From positions 352,501 to 416,500 of the forward strand of contig CAUJNA010000524.1 in NCBI GenBank assembly GCA_963377175.1: a DNA stretch of 64,000 nucleotides, read 5' to 3'. Source of the stretch: Effrenium voratum. Lineage: Eukaryota; Sar; Dinophyceae; Suessiales; Symbiodiniaceae. Under the pieces are notes generated by a model. It was not told the origin of the DNA. It saw only the letters and a program-made list of their open reading frames with translations, and searched no databases. A program made the position numbers and the translations under genes. Positions 53,960 to 64,000 of this stretch are shown here, in pieces. Positions within the stretch are counted from its first letter, which is position 1. The number at the start of each line of letters is the position of its first letter.

Positions 53960-54460
53960 GATCATGAGAGGATATGTGAACTTTTGTGAAAGAAGACATG
54001 TTCTGGGTGAGAGGATATGTGAATTTTCTGTAGAGAAGAGTTATTGAAAAAGACATGTTTTGTGTGAGATGATATGTGGGTCTTTTTGGAAAAGTCAGGG
54101 TTACAGTGATTCATAAAAGTACTGCGACAGACAGCACATATCATGTAAAACCACACTTTATGTAACACAAACTGTCCCAGCCATAGCCTGGCTTTATTCT
54201 ACACAGGGATCACTTTCCTTGGCAACTCTTTCACATATGCTGCCCTTGTTTCATTGAAAGAAGACATGTAAAAAGACATGTGTTGGGTGAGAGGATGTGT
54301 GAATTTTCTGTGGAAGAGTCTTTGAAACAAGGCATGGTTTGTGTGGGAAGATATGTGAGTTATCTGTGGAAGAGCCTTTGAAAGAAGGCATGGTTTGTGT
54401 GGGAAGATATGTGAATTTAATTTTGTGTGGAAGAGCCATTGAAAAAGGGCATGGGTCACG
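53960..54460 (+). repeat. Diverged minisatellite, unit about 56 bases
   Basis: Two blocks. GACATG marks at 53995 and 54052 (57 apart), then 54275, 54331, 54387 and 54448 (56, 56, 61 apart). Units share GAGAGGATATGTGAATTTTC and TGTGGAAGAG. Blocks are separated by about 150 bases of unrelated DNA. Confidence 0.8.
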
Positions 54461-57400
54461 TCCAAGGCGTCTTTCTTCAATGAGGCAAACCTCTTTCCTC
54501 TGGTCTCCCAGTGTGCAAATCTGAACTATTCTTCCTGCCTGCTTCCGCGGTCAAAGCACATCTGAACCAAGCCCAAACCTGGGTACCTGGGGGGGGGGGG
54601 TAGCATATATATATATATACTGTATATGTGGTTAGCCCTCCCCCCCATGATCTACCTTTTGCTGTTTGAAGTCCTTGCACATAGTTCGTATTGACAGCAC
54701 ACTGTATACAAAGATCCCAGAGGGGCCGAGTAGCTTCTCAGCATGTACCTAAGGGGCCCAAATGGGCCATTTGGTATATCCTAGGGTACCAAAAGACCCT
54801 TAGGATATCCAATCCAGAAAACACACCCCCACCCAAACTGCCCAAAAGGGACAGTTCGACATCTCGTGCAGTTTCCCAAAAGGACCGACCGCCCTCTCGT
54901 TTGGGGTCCAGTGGCCGATGGCCTCAACGACCCCAGGCCGAAGTGTCGCACTGAGGTGGGCGCATCCAGAAACTGTGGCCGCTCCCAAAGAGGCAGCAGC
55001 CTGGGAAGCCAAAAGGAACCGCACCCAGAATCCAATTCGTGGAAAGCAGTTGGCAGCTCAAAGGGAAACTCAAGAAGCCAAGGGGAAACCAAAGAAGCCA
55101 AGGGGAAACCAGGACAACACTTCAAAACAAACCAAAATGACACTAGCAATGCTGCCAAATGGCAACAAGGCTAGAAGACAACCCTAACCGGATGGCTTCA
55201 TAACAGTTTGGCTATAGAAAAGGCAAACTCTTTGGAGAGTGCTGAGGGTGGTAGCTGAGGGAAGATTTGTCCCAGTCACCCTAGCCAGAGCTTGATTCTC
55301 CATTCAAGACTGGGACAGTTTGGCCGAAGAAAGGCGCCTTGGTTTTCAGGCATTTTGATTGGGGGGGTGTCCCCTTTTAGTGGGGATTCATCACTTTTGG
55401 AGGGAACAACCCTCCAATAATGGGACGGGTTTATTACTCCTGGGTCAACATTACCGTGTCTTTATTGAGGGTATCCCCTTGGAAACCCACCTCTTTTTCC
55501 TGGTCCCTACAAACACACACCCAGAACCAGGAAGCCACGCGCAAAACCGCGACTTAGCAAGTAAACATAGCGGGCGACGTGCCAAACAAGTAGCTTCTTG
55601 TGACAATTCCTACGTTGCACCTTCACCTTGGTTTGTGCCTCTCACTTGTAGGGGCAGCCATTGGCACGGTGTACCCCTCAGTTGTTCAGTGACCCTGAGA
55701 AAAAGGGAACCCTTTTTGGGGAAGACCATTTTTTGTGGGGCAGTCACCCAAAAAAAAGGGGAAAAAGGGTGCCACTGAACAACTGAGACCCATTTAGCTT
55801 CTTGAAAAGGAACGCCTTGGCTGAGGCCGGTGGTTGCAATTGGGAACCACCAGGCCACCATCTCCATGCCCCTTCATCGGCGGCTCCCAGTGCTTCTGAA
55901 CCCCCAATAGTACTTGCTCCCTGCAGACCTCGCAGTTGGCCAAAGGACTCAGAAATATAAAGTTTACCTTTTGGCACGGTGGATGGCCTAAACATTTCAA
56001 GCAAGGGAACCAAATTTGCTGTGCTTGAGTATGGTTAAAACTTGCAATACTTAGAAGGCATTCACCGGTACCTCTACTAAAAAGGTAGCCACCAAGGAAA
56101 CCAAAAGCTCAGATCCGGTGAAATCATCCGCGCTCAACCCGGACTGCCAAGGACTGGTTTGACTCGGCTCGCTGGTTTGGGATGGTTTCCAAGTCATTGG
56201 CCCGAACCAGGGCTTCGAAGCCAAAGCAACAACTGCTTGCGGATGCTTCGCCGGGTGTAGGTTTAAAAGGGACCTCCCAAAATAGCCCCTGCTTTCCTTT
56301 GGGTGTCCAGAAAAAAAAAGAAAGAAAACAATAAATAAAAAAAGGGGGTACCAACTCCAAAACAGAAAACATCCAAAGATGTGTCTGAGCCGCCCGCATG
56401 GACGGCACCGGCGTACCCTGCCCGTCGAGGCCCAAATGCAGGCCTCAGAGTTGGCAGGAAGGGAAGCGAATTCTGGTAGGACAACTCGTCAAATTAACAA
56501 GCAGTCCTGGGCCATGCCCCTTTGCAGTTGGTTCCTTGACTTCCTAAAGTGACATGAGAAGAAAACCACACTTGGAATAAAGGACCAGGACATATTTTAA
56601 GGGGCTCATGATGACCAAAAGTATACTCCCACAATGCCCGGAACTTGCTATTGAAGTACCCCACAACCCCAGACTGGGCGTGGACGGGCCTTGGGCTTCT
56701 ATCACTGTCCATTTCGTTCTTGCGGTCTCTCTCAATCTCAATTTGTTGTTTCTCCATTTGTTGGTTTTTGAAGTATCCCCCAACCCCTCAGACTGCCATA
56801 CACATGGGTTATTGCAACCCCAAAATCTGGCTGATGTTCAACTTGTTTATGCGGGTCATTCTTTCGGGTCCAGGCTGTTTTGAAGTGCTCCCCAACTCCA
56901 TTCTGATTATTTAGGCCCTACTTGCTTGTTCGGCTAAGTTAGCACGTGGTTGGCCAATTGTGGTAGAACCCCCTAACAACAGCTGTGAAGCTACCGGTGA
57001 CTTATATTATACCGTAAACGGATTAAAATCAGACGGTTGCCAACAACTTACGCGACATGGCCACGAACCCCCAAGTAAGGTTTACCTTGTCGCGCCCCAA
57101 TCAAAAAGTCCGAAGCTGATCGGAGATCTGGGGCGCGGGCTGTGCAGCAGCGGAGCGCCCAAGACCTCTGGTGGCAATGGGCACACCACGTCCACCAAGA
57201 CCTGGCGAATCGGCAGAAACAAATGGCGTGCTCACTTGCCCAGTTCGGACCTGGAAATACAAGGCGATCACCTCTTAGAACCTTGGCAAAATATGGACTA
57301 AGCTGGGGTGCCAAAAGGTCAAAAGGTCGATTCGCTTTGGGCAAGTGAGTCCAAATGTGGTTGCAACTTGCCATGCTCCATCCACCAAATCGTTTGTCGT

Positions 57401-57730
57401 CTATGCAGGTCCAGCTGCTCGTCAAAATTCGAGGCAACCCTTTCCAGGTTGTAAGAGAACCAAGAAAAAAACACCCCATTCTTTGGACCCGCACCCATGG
57501 TCAAAAGTCCCACTCGTGGTTCCTTAACTTGATGGCAACATACCCCCTGTCCAAGTTTAACGTCTTGCAGGTGAGTCGCACGCTTGCTCCTTTTGCCTAA
57601 CAGCCTGCGATGCGCAGCTGGAGACATCGGAATCTGACGAGGCGAAACGAACCCAGATTCAACAGAGAAGGTGACCGCACTACGCGAAGTCGATACATCT
57701 CGGGCAAGATGCCGGTTTGAGCGCAATAAA

Positions 57731-58000
57731 CTACTGCGTCTTTGCCCATCGCTGCCTGCTGGCCTGCTGGTATGCGTGGTGAGTGTTGTGGCTTCGACAC
57801 TCCAACCAAACGTGTGCTGGACCTTTTCGTCTTGGCCCGGAGTTGCTCGCTTCTGCGTGGCCTGAATGCAAGCATAGGTTTCCTTTCAACAATTTGGTGA
57901 CTTCAGAGATGAGCCCAGCGTGCTCCTGGCGCAAGGAGGTCTTGGCAAAGGCAGCTGCGAAGGCATTGGCAAGAGTGTCATACCGAATGAGACCATCCAC
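57731..58000 (-). CDS. Possible minus-strand exon
   Basis: On the minus strand the frame reads GLIRYDTLANAFAAAFAKTS then LRQEHAGLISEVTKLLKGNL, protein-like and helical. Together with frames at 58210-58431 and 58786-59058 it suggests a split minus-strand gene. No family recognised; the overlapping + frame is longer but has poorer composition. Confidence 0.35.
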   Translation of the reverse strand: MDGLIRYDTLANAFAAAFAKTSLRQEHAGLISEVTKLLKGNLCLHSGHAEASNSGPRRKGPAHVWLECRSHNTHHAYQQASRQRWAKTQ

Positions 58001-58209
58001 GCAAATTCGTCCACATGTGCAGTCGTTTGGTTACTGTCTTCCCCGGCACGCGGCGAAAGGTGGAAAAAACCGCAATCGCCGCAATGCCACGTCGCAGTGT
58101 TCTAGCTGCCAAAGGTCATGCCTTGAACATGCTGCCGCTGGAGTGCGTAGCTGTTGGGCTTGGAGAAGAGCTACAATCATCCAAAGCTCGGCGGATTTGT
58201 GTCAACTGC

Positions 58210-58431
58210 TCAATCCGACCTGTTGCCTGTACCAATTGTGTCATGAAGGTTGAGATCTGGTGCTTTTGATGCAACACCTCGTTTGCCTCGCGATGCATAT
58301 TCGATGCTTTGAGCTGCACTTTGCACAACCTGTTGCCTTTCACTCTCTGCCTGTCTCACTGCATCCCTAGTTGCTACTGCTATCCGCGTTGCCTCACTAG
58401 CAGCTGTTGTCTCTGGACACTCAAAGCTGCT
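58210..58431 (-). CDS. Possible minus-strand exon
   Basis: Minus frame without a start codon, hence an internal exon if real: ATRIAVATRDAVRQAESERQ then QVVQSAAQSIEYASRGKRGV. Ala/Gln/Arg-rich, coiled-coil-like. An adjacent minus frame (58116-58343) reads STFMTQLVQATGRIEQLTQI, so two frames look coding, which may mean a frameshift. Confidence 0.35.
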   Translation of the reverse strand, partial: SSFECPETTAASEATRIAVATRDAVRQAESERQQVVQSAAQSIEYASRGKRGVASKAPDLNLHDTIGTGNRSD

Positions 58432-58785
58432 TCAGTGCGTGCATTGATCAGTTGGACGGATCATATTGGCGCACAACATTTGCGGTCAACCGCAACGCGT
58501 TTTGCTGAGGAGTCTAGCATCGATACTCATAGTGTTTCTTGGGGTCCATTTTGAGTCCATGCGTCAACCTCCATGCGGTACAACTGCGCTAAGTCATCAT
58601 GTTGCAAAACTTTTGCTTGAGCTATGGTCTGATTATTGCGAATTCGCTGGTAACCCTTTGGCTGCCCACAGTCTGCTATTGCGAATTGGCTGGTAACCCT
58701 TTGGCGGAGATGTCATTAACCTGAGCTGTTCACTAGCGCTGCCAAGAAGATGCACGATCCCTAATGCTCTGAAACTCGGCGGCAG

Positions 58786-59058
58786 TTAAGCCAATCTTTC
58801 ACCAATAGATAAATCACCACCCCTCACGGCGCCAGTGTGTTTTGTCGGATCTTGTTTGTTCTGGTCCTCTTGCGCAGCTCTCTTTTTCACTCCCTGCACA
58901 CGTGCCAAAGATGGGATCTCACTCACGTCCCTTGCTGGCACTCGTTCCGTATCGTTCTTCTGACCCAGATCGCTCGTAGAGTGTGGGCTGGTTGACTGAC
59001 TGTTTGATCTAGCCCCAAACCGTGCCCACCTCTCGGACAAAATGCCCGGACTGCCCAC
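58786..59058 (-). CDS. Possible minus-strand exon
   Basis: Minus frame SERWARFGARSNSQSTSPHS, SDLGQKNDTERVPARDVSEI, RVQGVKKRAAQEDQNKQDPT: hydrophilic and likely disordered but clearly codon-like. It would be 5' of the other minus-strand pieces. Function unknown. Confidence 0.35.
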   Translation of the reverse strand: MGSPGILSERWARFGARSNSQSTSPHSTSDLGQKNDTERVPARDVSEIPSLARVQGVKKRAAQEDQNKQDPTKHTGAVRGGDLSIGERLA

Positions 59059-59279
59059 TCGAACTTATGCACAAACTTCAAGGATCCACTCTCGTCAAGT
59101 CTCTCACGCCCGGCTTCGCCCTCAATTTCAAACTTTTCCGACACACGAATCCACAGGAATTGACAGCCAATTGAGCCTGTGAGGGCCAAACTTCCCATCT
59201 CTTCAAACTCCTTCACAGACAAGCAACTGAGGGGTTACGTGAGAAACTCATGACCCAGCACGCATTGGCGAGGCCTGCG

Positions 59280-59480
59280 CGCGTGCGTGCGTGCGTGGGT
59301 GGATGGGTGTGTGTGTGTGTGTTGTGTGGTGTGTGGTGTCGTGTGTGTGTGGTGTCGTGTGTGCGGTGCTGTGTGGCGTTGTGTGATGTTGTGTGGCGTT
59401 GCGTGTTGTGTGTTGTGTGGTGTGGTGTTGTGTTTTCTTTTCTTGCGTTGTGTTGCGTTGCTTTGTCGTGTTGCGTGTTG
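59280..59480 (+). repeat. GT-rich simple sequence
   Basis: Imperfect GTGTGT, GTTGTGTG and GTGCGTGC repeats, followed by a CTCTCTGTC-rich pyrimidine tract to about 59600. The 270-codon frame across it (Val/Cys/Trp-rich) is an artefact. Confidence 0.9.
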
Positions 59481-59599
59481 AGTGTTGCCTCTAACTCTCT
59501 GTCCCTCTGTCCGCCCGCCTCTCTGTCTCATTTTTGTTCCTCTCTCGCTTTCTCTGCCTTTGGCTCCCTGCCTATCTGTCTGTCCGTCCATCTGAGTAT

Positions 59600-62500
59600 G
59601 TTCCGTATCTGTCTCTGCGTATGTGTATATGTGTATCCTTTGTTTGTACCTGTACTCGCTGACCAATCCCTCCCCATCCGCCCTTTCCTCGTCGTCACCC
59701 GTCTCGTTGCCCGTGTCGTTGCCCGTGTCGGTCAAGGCAGGGATCTGGGCAAGGTTCGACAGAGCCGGTTTGCTCAAAGATCCTTGCTTAGGACATTGGG
59801 TGGGTGCATCTTAACACAAAAAACGCTCAAAAATGGTGGTCTGCCTGTAAAAGCCACCCCCATTTTGGGGTACCCTCAACAAGTACCCTCAAAAAAACAG
59901 ACAGACCCAGCTAGTCAACGGCATGCTTCGGGTCTCAAAGGCATGCGGCGTTGGGTCAATCCCTGGGGCTGTAAAAACCATCCGATGGCCAGCGGCCAAG
60001 CCAAAGAACCCTGGTGCAGAAGCGGAAGGTATGGCACACATAGCCTGAATGCTGAAATCTGAGCCCGGATATAGAACCACTTTGAGCTGATTCTTTCTGG
60101 GCTGTGGTAGAGTAATCTACATTCATTCATACACAAGCCATCCAGGTAGATGAGGCGCGGACTGAAGCACACTGGGTATGTGTCAGCACTAGACACCCTC
60201 CAAATGTTGAGTTCACGTTAGTTAACTTCCAAGACCAGCACCGGTGACCCAACTCGATTTGACACATAGCCTGACCCGTTTCACATGTGCTTTTGGTGTG
60301 ATTCTCCCCAGACAATAAGACTTCACCTTGGGTGCTGTTGACCCCTCTGCAAAAAGTGAATAACTGTTTGTGGGTTTAGTGGAAAACCCCTTGACCACTC
60401 GATTTCCCAAAAAGTTAAAGTCTAAAGATCCAACCCAATAGCAGTAGAGTCACTGTACAAAATTGTAGCAAAGCGTGAAGAGGCAGAGCCCATCCGCTAT
60501 TCACTATCTACAGACACCTTCTGAAGCAAATTCACATTGGTGATTCCTAATGGGCCCCAAAAAATGGTTGGCGTCCTTGCAATTCGCATCCCCTTGGGCG
60601 GCTCATTATTCTAAGCAAGTCGGGCGTACGCAGTTGCATTGCTCCGTCCACTAATGGGAAAGGCTCAAAAACATATACCAAAATGGCACCCTGGCAAATG
60701 GAACCATGCACATTGTCTCTTTTGGAATGGGACCCAAGATGCCCGCAACAGCTTCGCTCCTTTTGGCGTCCCTTTAAAACCAGGTTGCCGATGCTTCACC
60801 GGCCCCGTCTTCTGGGCCTCGACCCCTGAAACCAATTTGAAAACGCGCCATGGGGCGATTCTCGCCAAACCTCTTGTGCGCTTGGGACCACGACCTTCAC
60901 ACACAAACACGGGGGTTGATGCGCGTGTGGTCCAAGATGAAACATCTGAAGTGGGCGGTGTTCAGTTGCCCTGACACCACCATGGTGCTCATTTGGCCAT
61001 GAAGTTGAACTAGGAAACCCCCTGGAAAATAATTGGCGGACGTAAAACCCCACCTATATGATGTCCACCACTGTGGGTCCCTAATTAAACAGGTCATGCC
61101 CTCCTGACCACAGAAACACCGCACCAGGCGCCAAAAACAGCCTACCCCATTGGGGCATCCCGAGAAAACGAAAACACCGAGGGGGCCCCCACGCGGGCCA
61201 CCTCCGCGCGCGGCGGAAGTTTTCTCCGGGGGCCCCCCACGCGGCTCAGGACGTGGTCGGGCAGGTTGAAGGCTTCTCGCGCCCAAACCTGAGCGAGCGG
61301 AGTTTGCGCCCATTTCTCCCCTTTTGAAAAAGGGGTGCCGGGTGTCTGGTGCCTTCCGGGTGCTGTGGGTGTGGAATGACCCATTTGTTTCTTTTTTGGT
61401 ATTTTTTTTAGGGTTTTCTAGGTCCTCCAGATTTGAGAGCTTAGAAGAAGTCGGTACCCTATTTGTTTCTGTAGTCGATTTTAGTAGGGGAACCCTCCCA
61501 ACCAAAAAAAAGAGAGTAAAAGGGCACTACTGCAGGACCTGGTCCCCTTTTGGGGGGGGGTCTGGTGTCTTCCTGGTGTGGGTTGTGAATGACCCAGGGT
61601 TTTTGTGGAATGAGCCGGTTTTGGTTGGAGTCCCGAACAAAGGACACCCATAGGAGATGGATATAGTTTTTCTTTCGGGGCCCCGCACAAAATGGCGATG
61701 TCTCCAGTATTTCCTCTTGGTGTCCCTCTAAAAACCCACCGAAAAGGGGCACCCTCAAAAACGGACACCCAAATGGGTGCGGCCTCAAAATGAAACAGCT
61801 GGGGAAACCGGAGGTTTTAGTCGCTTTTCAATACCAGAGTAACACAGCCACATCGGGCTCAAATGTTTGCAAATGTGTCCTTCGTGTCAAAACATATTAA
61901 GACCCGCAAACATCCTGGGCGTTGTGTTGTTTCCCTTTAGGCATCCCCAAGTTCTTTATGCCCATTGTCGCATGGGAATGCTCTTCCCTGATTCTGAAAT
62001 GGGAGTTCCCATTTCGGAAAACCACAAGGGGGGAGGGGAGGGGCGCCGAACCTTTTGGAGACGCCCATGCGAACTTCGAGTTCAAAGTGTTGAACATCGC
62101 TTATAGCCGAAAGGGGGAGGGGAGTGGGGGGTCTGGGACCCAATTCCATGAGCATTCTCCAAAAAATGAAAACAAATGAGCCTAACCATGCGTCGAGATC
62201 CCCAGGGTCGAAATCCCCCCTCCCCCGCTTCCATTGTTGCAGGGGTAGGGATTCCTTGGTTGCAATTGTGAACTGGCGGGAGGTTTCGCAAAAGATTCCT
62301 TACGGTGGACACTTTGCCTATGTGTAGCCACCTTTGTGTCGGTTTTATTTCTTCTTCTGTCCTGTTTTTCTTTGGGGGGCTGGTGCTGCAAAATCGCAGG
62401 TGAGTGTTCATGCCCCACTGGCTTCATTTGCGTGGAATGGAAGAAATTCAATAAATGCTGCGTGCACGACCCACGTAGCTCAGACGAGTCCTGCCGAAAT

Positions 62501-64000
62501 CAACAGTCGACCTGATCCAAACCCAGCTTTGCAAACGGTCTGTCTCTTGATCAGAGTTGAATGAACCTGATAGACTACCTGGACCCTCAAACTACTCTTA
62601 GGGAAATCGCCAACCACAGTTGTGGGTTGCAATAACCCCAGTTTTACGGGTAGCTGAGGGTCCAGAGCACACTACATCAGGAGAGTGACATATCTGCAGC
62701 CGCCAAGACTCAACGGGACCCATACTCAGTGCCTTGGGATTTCTTCACAGGGCCCAAAGATCCAGGGCTTGCCGTGGACACCTCAGAGTGATGGAAACCA
62801 AATGTTCGAATGGGTGTGTTCAATTTAACGGGTCACGGACCCTTGGGAGGACATCATTCAGTTCACTCTTGAGGTGGTTCCCTATCAAAATTCATGGCCA
62901 AGGCAAAAACACCTCTCAAGAAAGGCTGCTGCACGTCTTCGGAAAGCCATCAAAAGGACTCCCATCTCTTGAGTTTGGAACTATCTTGCCATTGCGCAGC
63001 TGCGAGGCCCGTTTTCGTCCCTCCCCGCCACAGCGCCCCAAGGCCCCTGAAGGGCCCAGACACAAACGGCCGGCACCGACCTGGTCGCGACAGAAGCGAA
63101 GGCCATGCAGATATTTGTCGCACCCCGGTTTCCATTGGAAGTCATGTATGCGCGCAGTGAAGGTAAAGGCGAAACCACCCAGCAAGCATCCACGTGTTCC
63201 CAAAAAATGGCAACCCGGACCTAAAAAACTAGCCGCAAAAAAAAAGAAAAAGAACATCACCAACCATAATTGCGGGTTGCAATCACCCATTTCTAGAAGA
63301 ATCTTTGATCCAGATCGAATCCACCTGAGGGCACTGGGCTCTGCAGACTGCTCCTAGGACGTTTCTGCAGGTTCCAAAAAGCCGACCCTGCCCCTGGGTT
63401 TCTTGACACCCCCAACCCTTTTTGAACCCAACCAAGAGGTATTTATTTTTCTTTTTTACTTCTTGTAAAATGAGGTGTTCCTTTTGGCTTTGGTTTAAAA
63501 CCAGCCAAAAAGGGTATCAACTCCAACAGACATATCTCGTTGTGGGCCTGGGAATATTCCGCCGTGTTCCGCGCTTCCATACCATGACATCCCCACTTCG
63601 GGATTCTCATGCGCGAAACCTCCTCCAGCACCGGGGTCCCAACCACTGCTTGCTGGTTCCCGTACCAAACATTTTGACATGGGAAAAAAAACAGTTGTTG
63701 GGGGTGCTCTGGCGGGTTTGTGTACCCGCAAAATGACAGGTTGGTCGCACCAAACCGATTGGCTCAAAAGAAAACTCGAACTTGGTTGTTTACCGCGATG
63801 GTCTTCACAAAAAGGGGGCCAGAAAAGTTCAAACTTGTTGTTTTCGACAAAACCTCACTTCCTGAGCGGATTGGCACCTACAAAAGTCTAAACTTTCTGT
63901 TTACCGCTAAAATGGTCCAAACCGCAAAAGTTTCAAGTCCAACTCAGGAAGTGAGCAAACTGGTCTTAAGGATGACTTCCATTAGAATTTGGCCCAGCTA
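59600..64000. other. Right flank, last part
   Basis: No convincing gene. GC-rich patch at 61180-61300; repeated phrase GGGTTGCAATAACCC near 62626 and GGGTTGCAATCACCC near 63275; repeats shared with the left flank near 61790. Frames up to 207 codons exist (62734-63357) but look like chance. Confidence 0.45.
62580..62664. mobile_element. 85-base inverted-repeat element, copy 2
   Basis: Begins TGGACCCTCA and ends TGAGGGTCCA. Same ends and size as 53233-53318, with different central sequence apart from short words. Probably the same MITE-like family. Confidence 0.5.

Larger units (their letters stand above)
51421..57730. other. Right flank, first part: repeat-rich
   Basis: No convincing gene. 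Contains C and G runs, an 86-base inverted-repeat element (53233), a hairpin (53581), TA tracts, and a minisatellite (53960-54460). 55071-55111 has two direct copies of AAGAAGCCAAGGGGAAACC. All three + frames are open across 57340-57540, and a minus frame too, so coding there cannot be decided. Confidence 0.5.

Noticed and set aside
57148..57600. + strand exons with donor GTGAGT at 57345 and product WFLNLMATYPLSKFNVLQ
   Set aside because: The splice sites look good but the phases do not join, and all three + frames plus a minus frame are open, so coding cannot be assigned.
59235..60062. 270-codon + frame and 180-codon minus frame
   Set aside because: Both are translations of GT-rich and CT-rich simple sequence.
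62734..63357. 207-codon + frame, longest of the right flank
   Set aside because: Basic, Pro/Lys-rich product with an overlapping 124-codon minus frame; overlaps repeat words (GGGTTGCAAT) and has no splice or family support.

Overview
The window looks like nuclear DNA of a dinoflagellate, probably a lineage with a large, intron-rich genome. The evidence is indirect. Coding islands of 20-320 bases, nearly all on the + strand between 6.4 and 47.9 kb, are separated by long introns. Many exon ends fit only if GC and GA donors are allowed beside GT, which is a known dinoflagellate trait. Tandem arrays are abundant, and the predicted proteins are Cys/His/Trp and Lys/Arg/Ala-rich types that I cannot place in common eukaryotic families. 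I found no rRNA, tRNA, bacterial operon or convincing spliced-leader gene.

Layout. 1-5.9 kb: repeat-rich flank without a convincing gene; it shares repeat families with the right flank. 6.4-18.1 kb: a chain of short candidate exons, starting with an ATG exon at 6385, of one or more + strand genes of unknown function. 18.9-24.0 kb: the densest coding block, with an intronless 783-codon frame, an HMG-box-like frame, and a long frame with a basic region and a C-terminal C-x2-C...H-x2-C motif; this trio could be a gene cluster or an old mobile element. 24.7-25.3 kb: two exons that join into a basic-leucine-zipper-like protein. 26.2-27.3 kb: three exons whose joined product carries the FGLAQSRRRVYF signature of C5-cytosine methyltransferases (motif VIII region); the catalytic exons were not found. 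27.5-28.1 kb: tandem array of short dyads built on GAACCGTTC. 29.4-34.3 kb: scattered exons and two Cys-rich frames.

34.7-47.9 kb holds the best multi-exon gene model: at least 22 exons ending in a stop at 47866. It encodes a Cys-containing N-terminal region, an acidic/basic linker and a long helical, Ala/Leu/Glu/Lys-rich C-terminal half. Its largest apparent intron contains the most striking object of the window: about 30 copies of the 18-base perfect palindrome GGTGCCGGGCCCGGCACC, some in nested dyads, with at least one copy carrying paired compensating changes.

48.05-51.4 kb: a satellite of about eight copies of a 404-454 base unit. 51.5-64 kb: repeat-rich right flank with G/C runs, a 56-base minisatellite, a small inverted-repeat element present twice, TA tracts next to C runs, GT-rich simple sequence, and possible minus-strand exons at 57.7-59.1 kb. 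All exon limits come from reading frame plus splice-site sequence and are provisional; RNA data would settle them.
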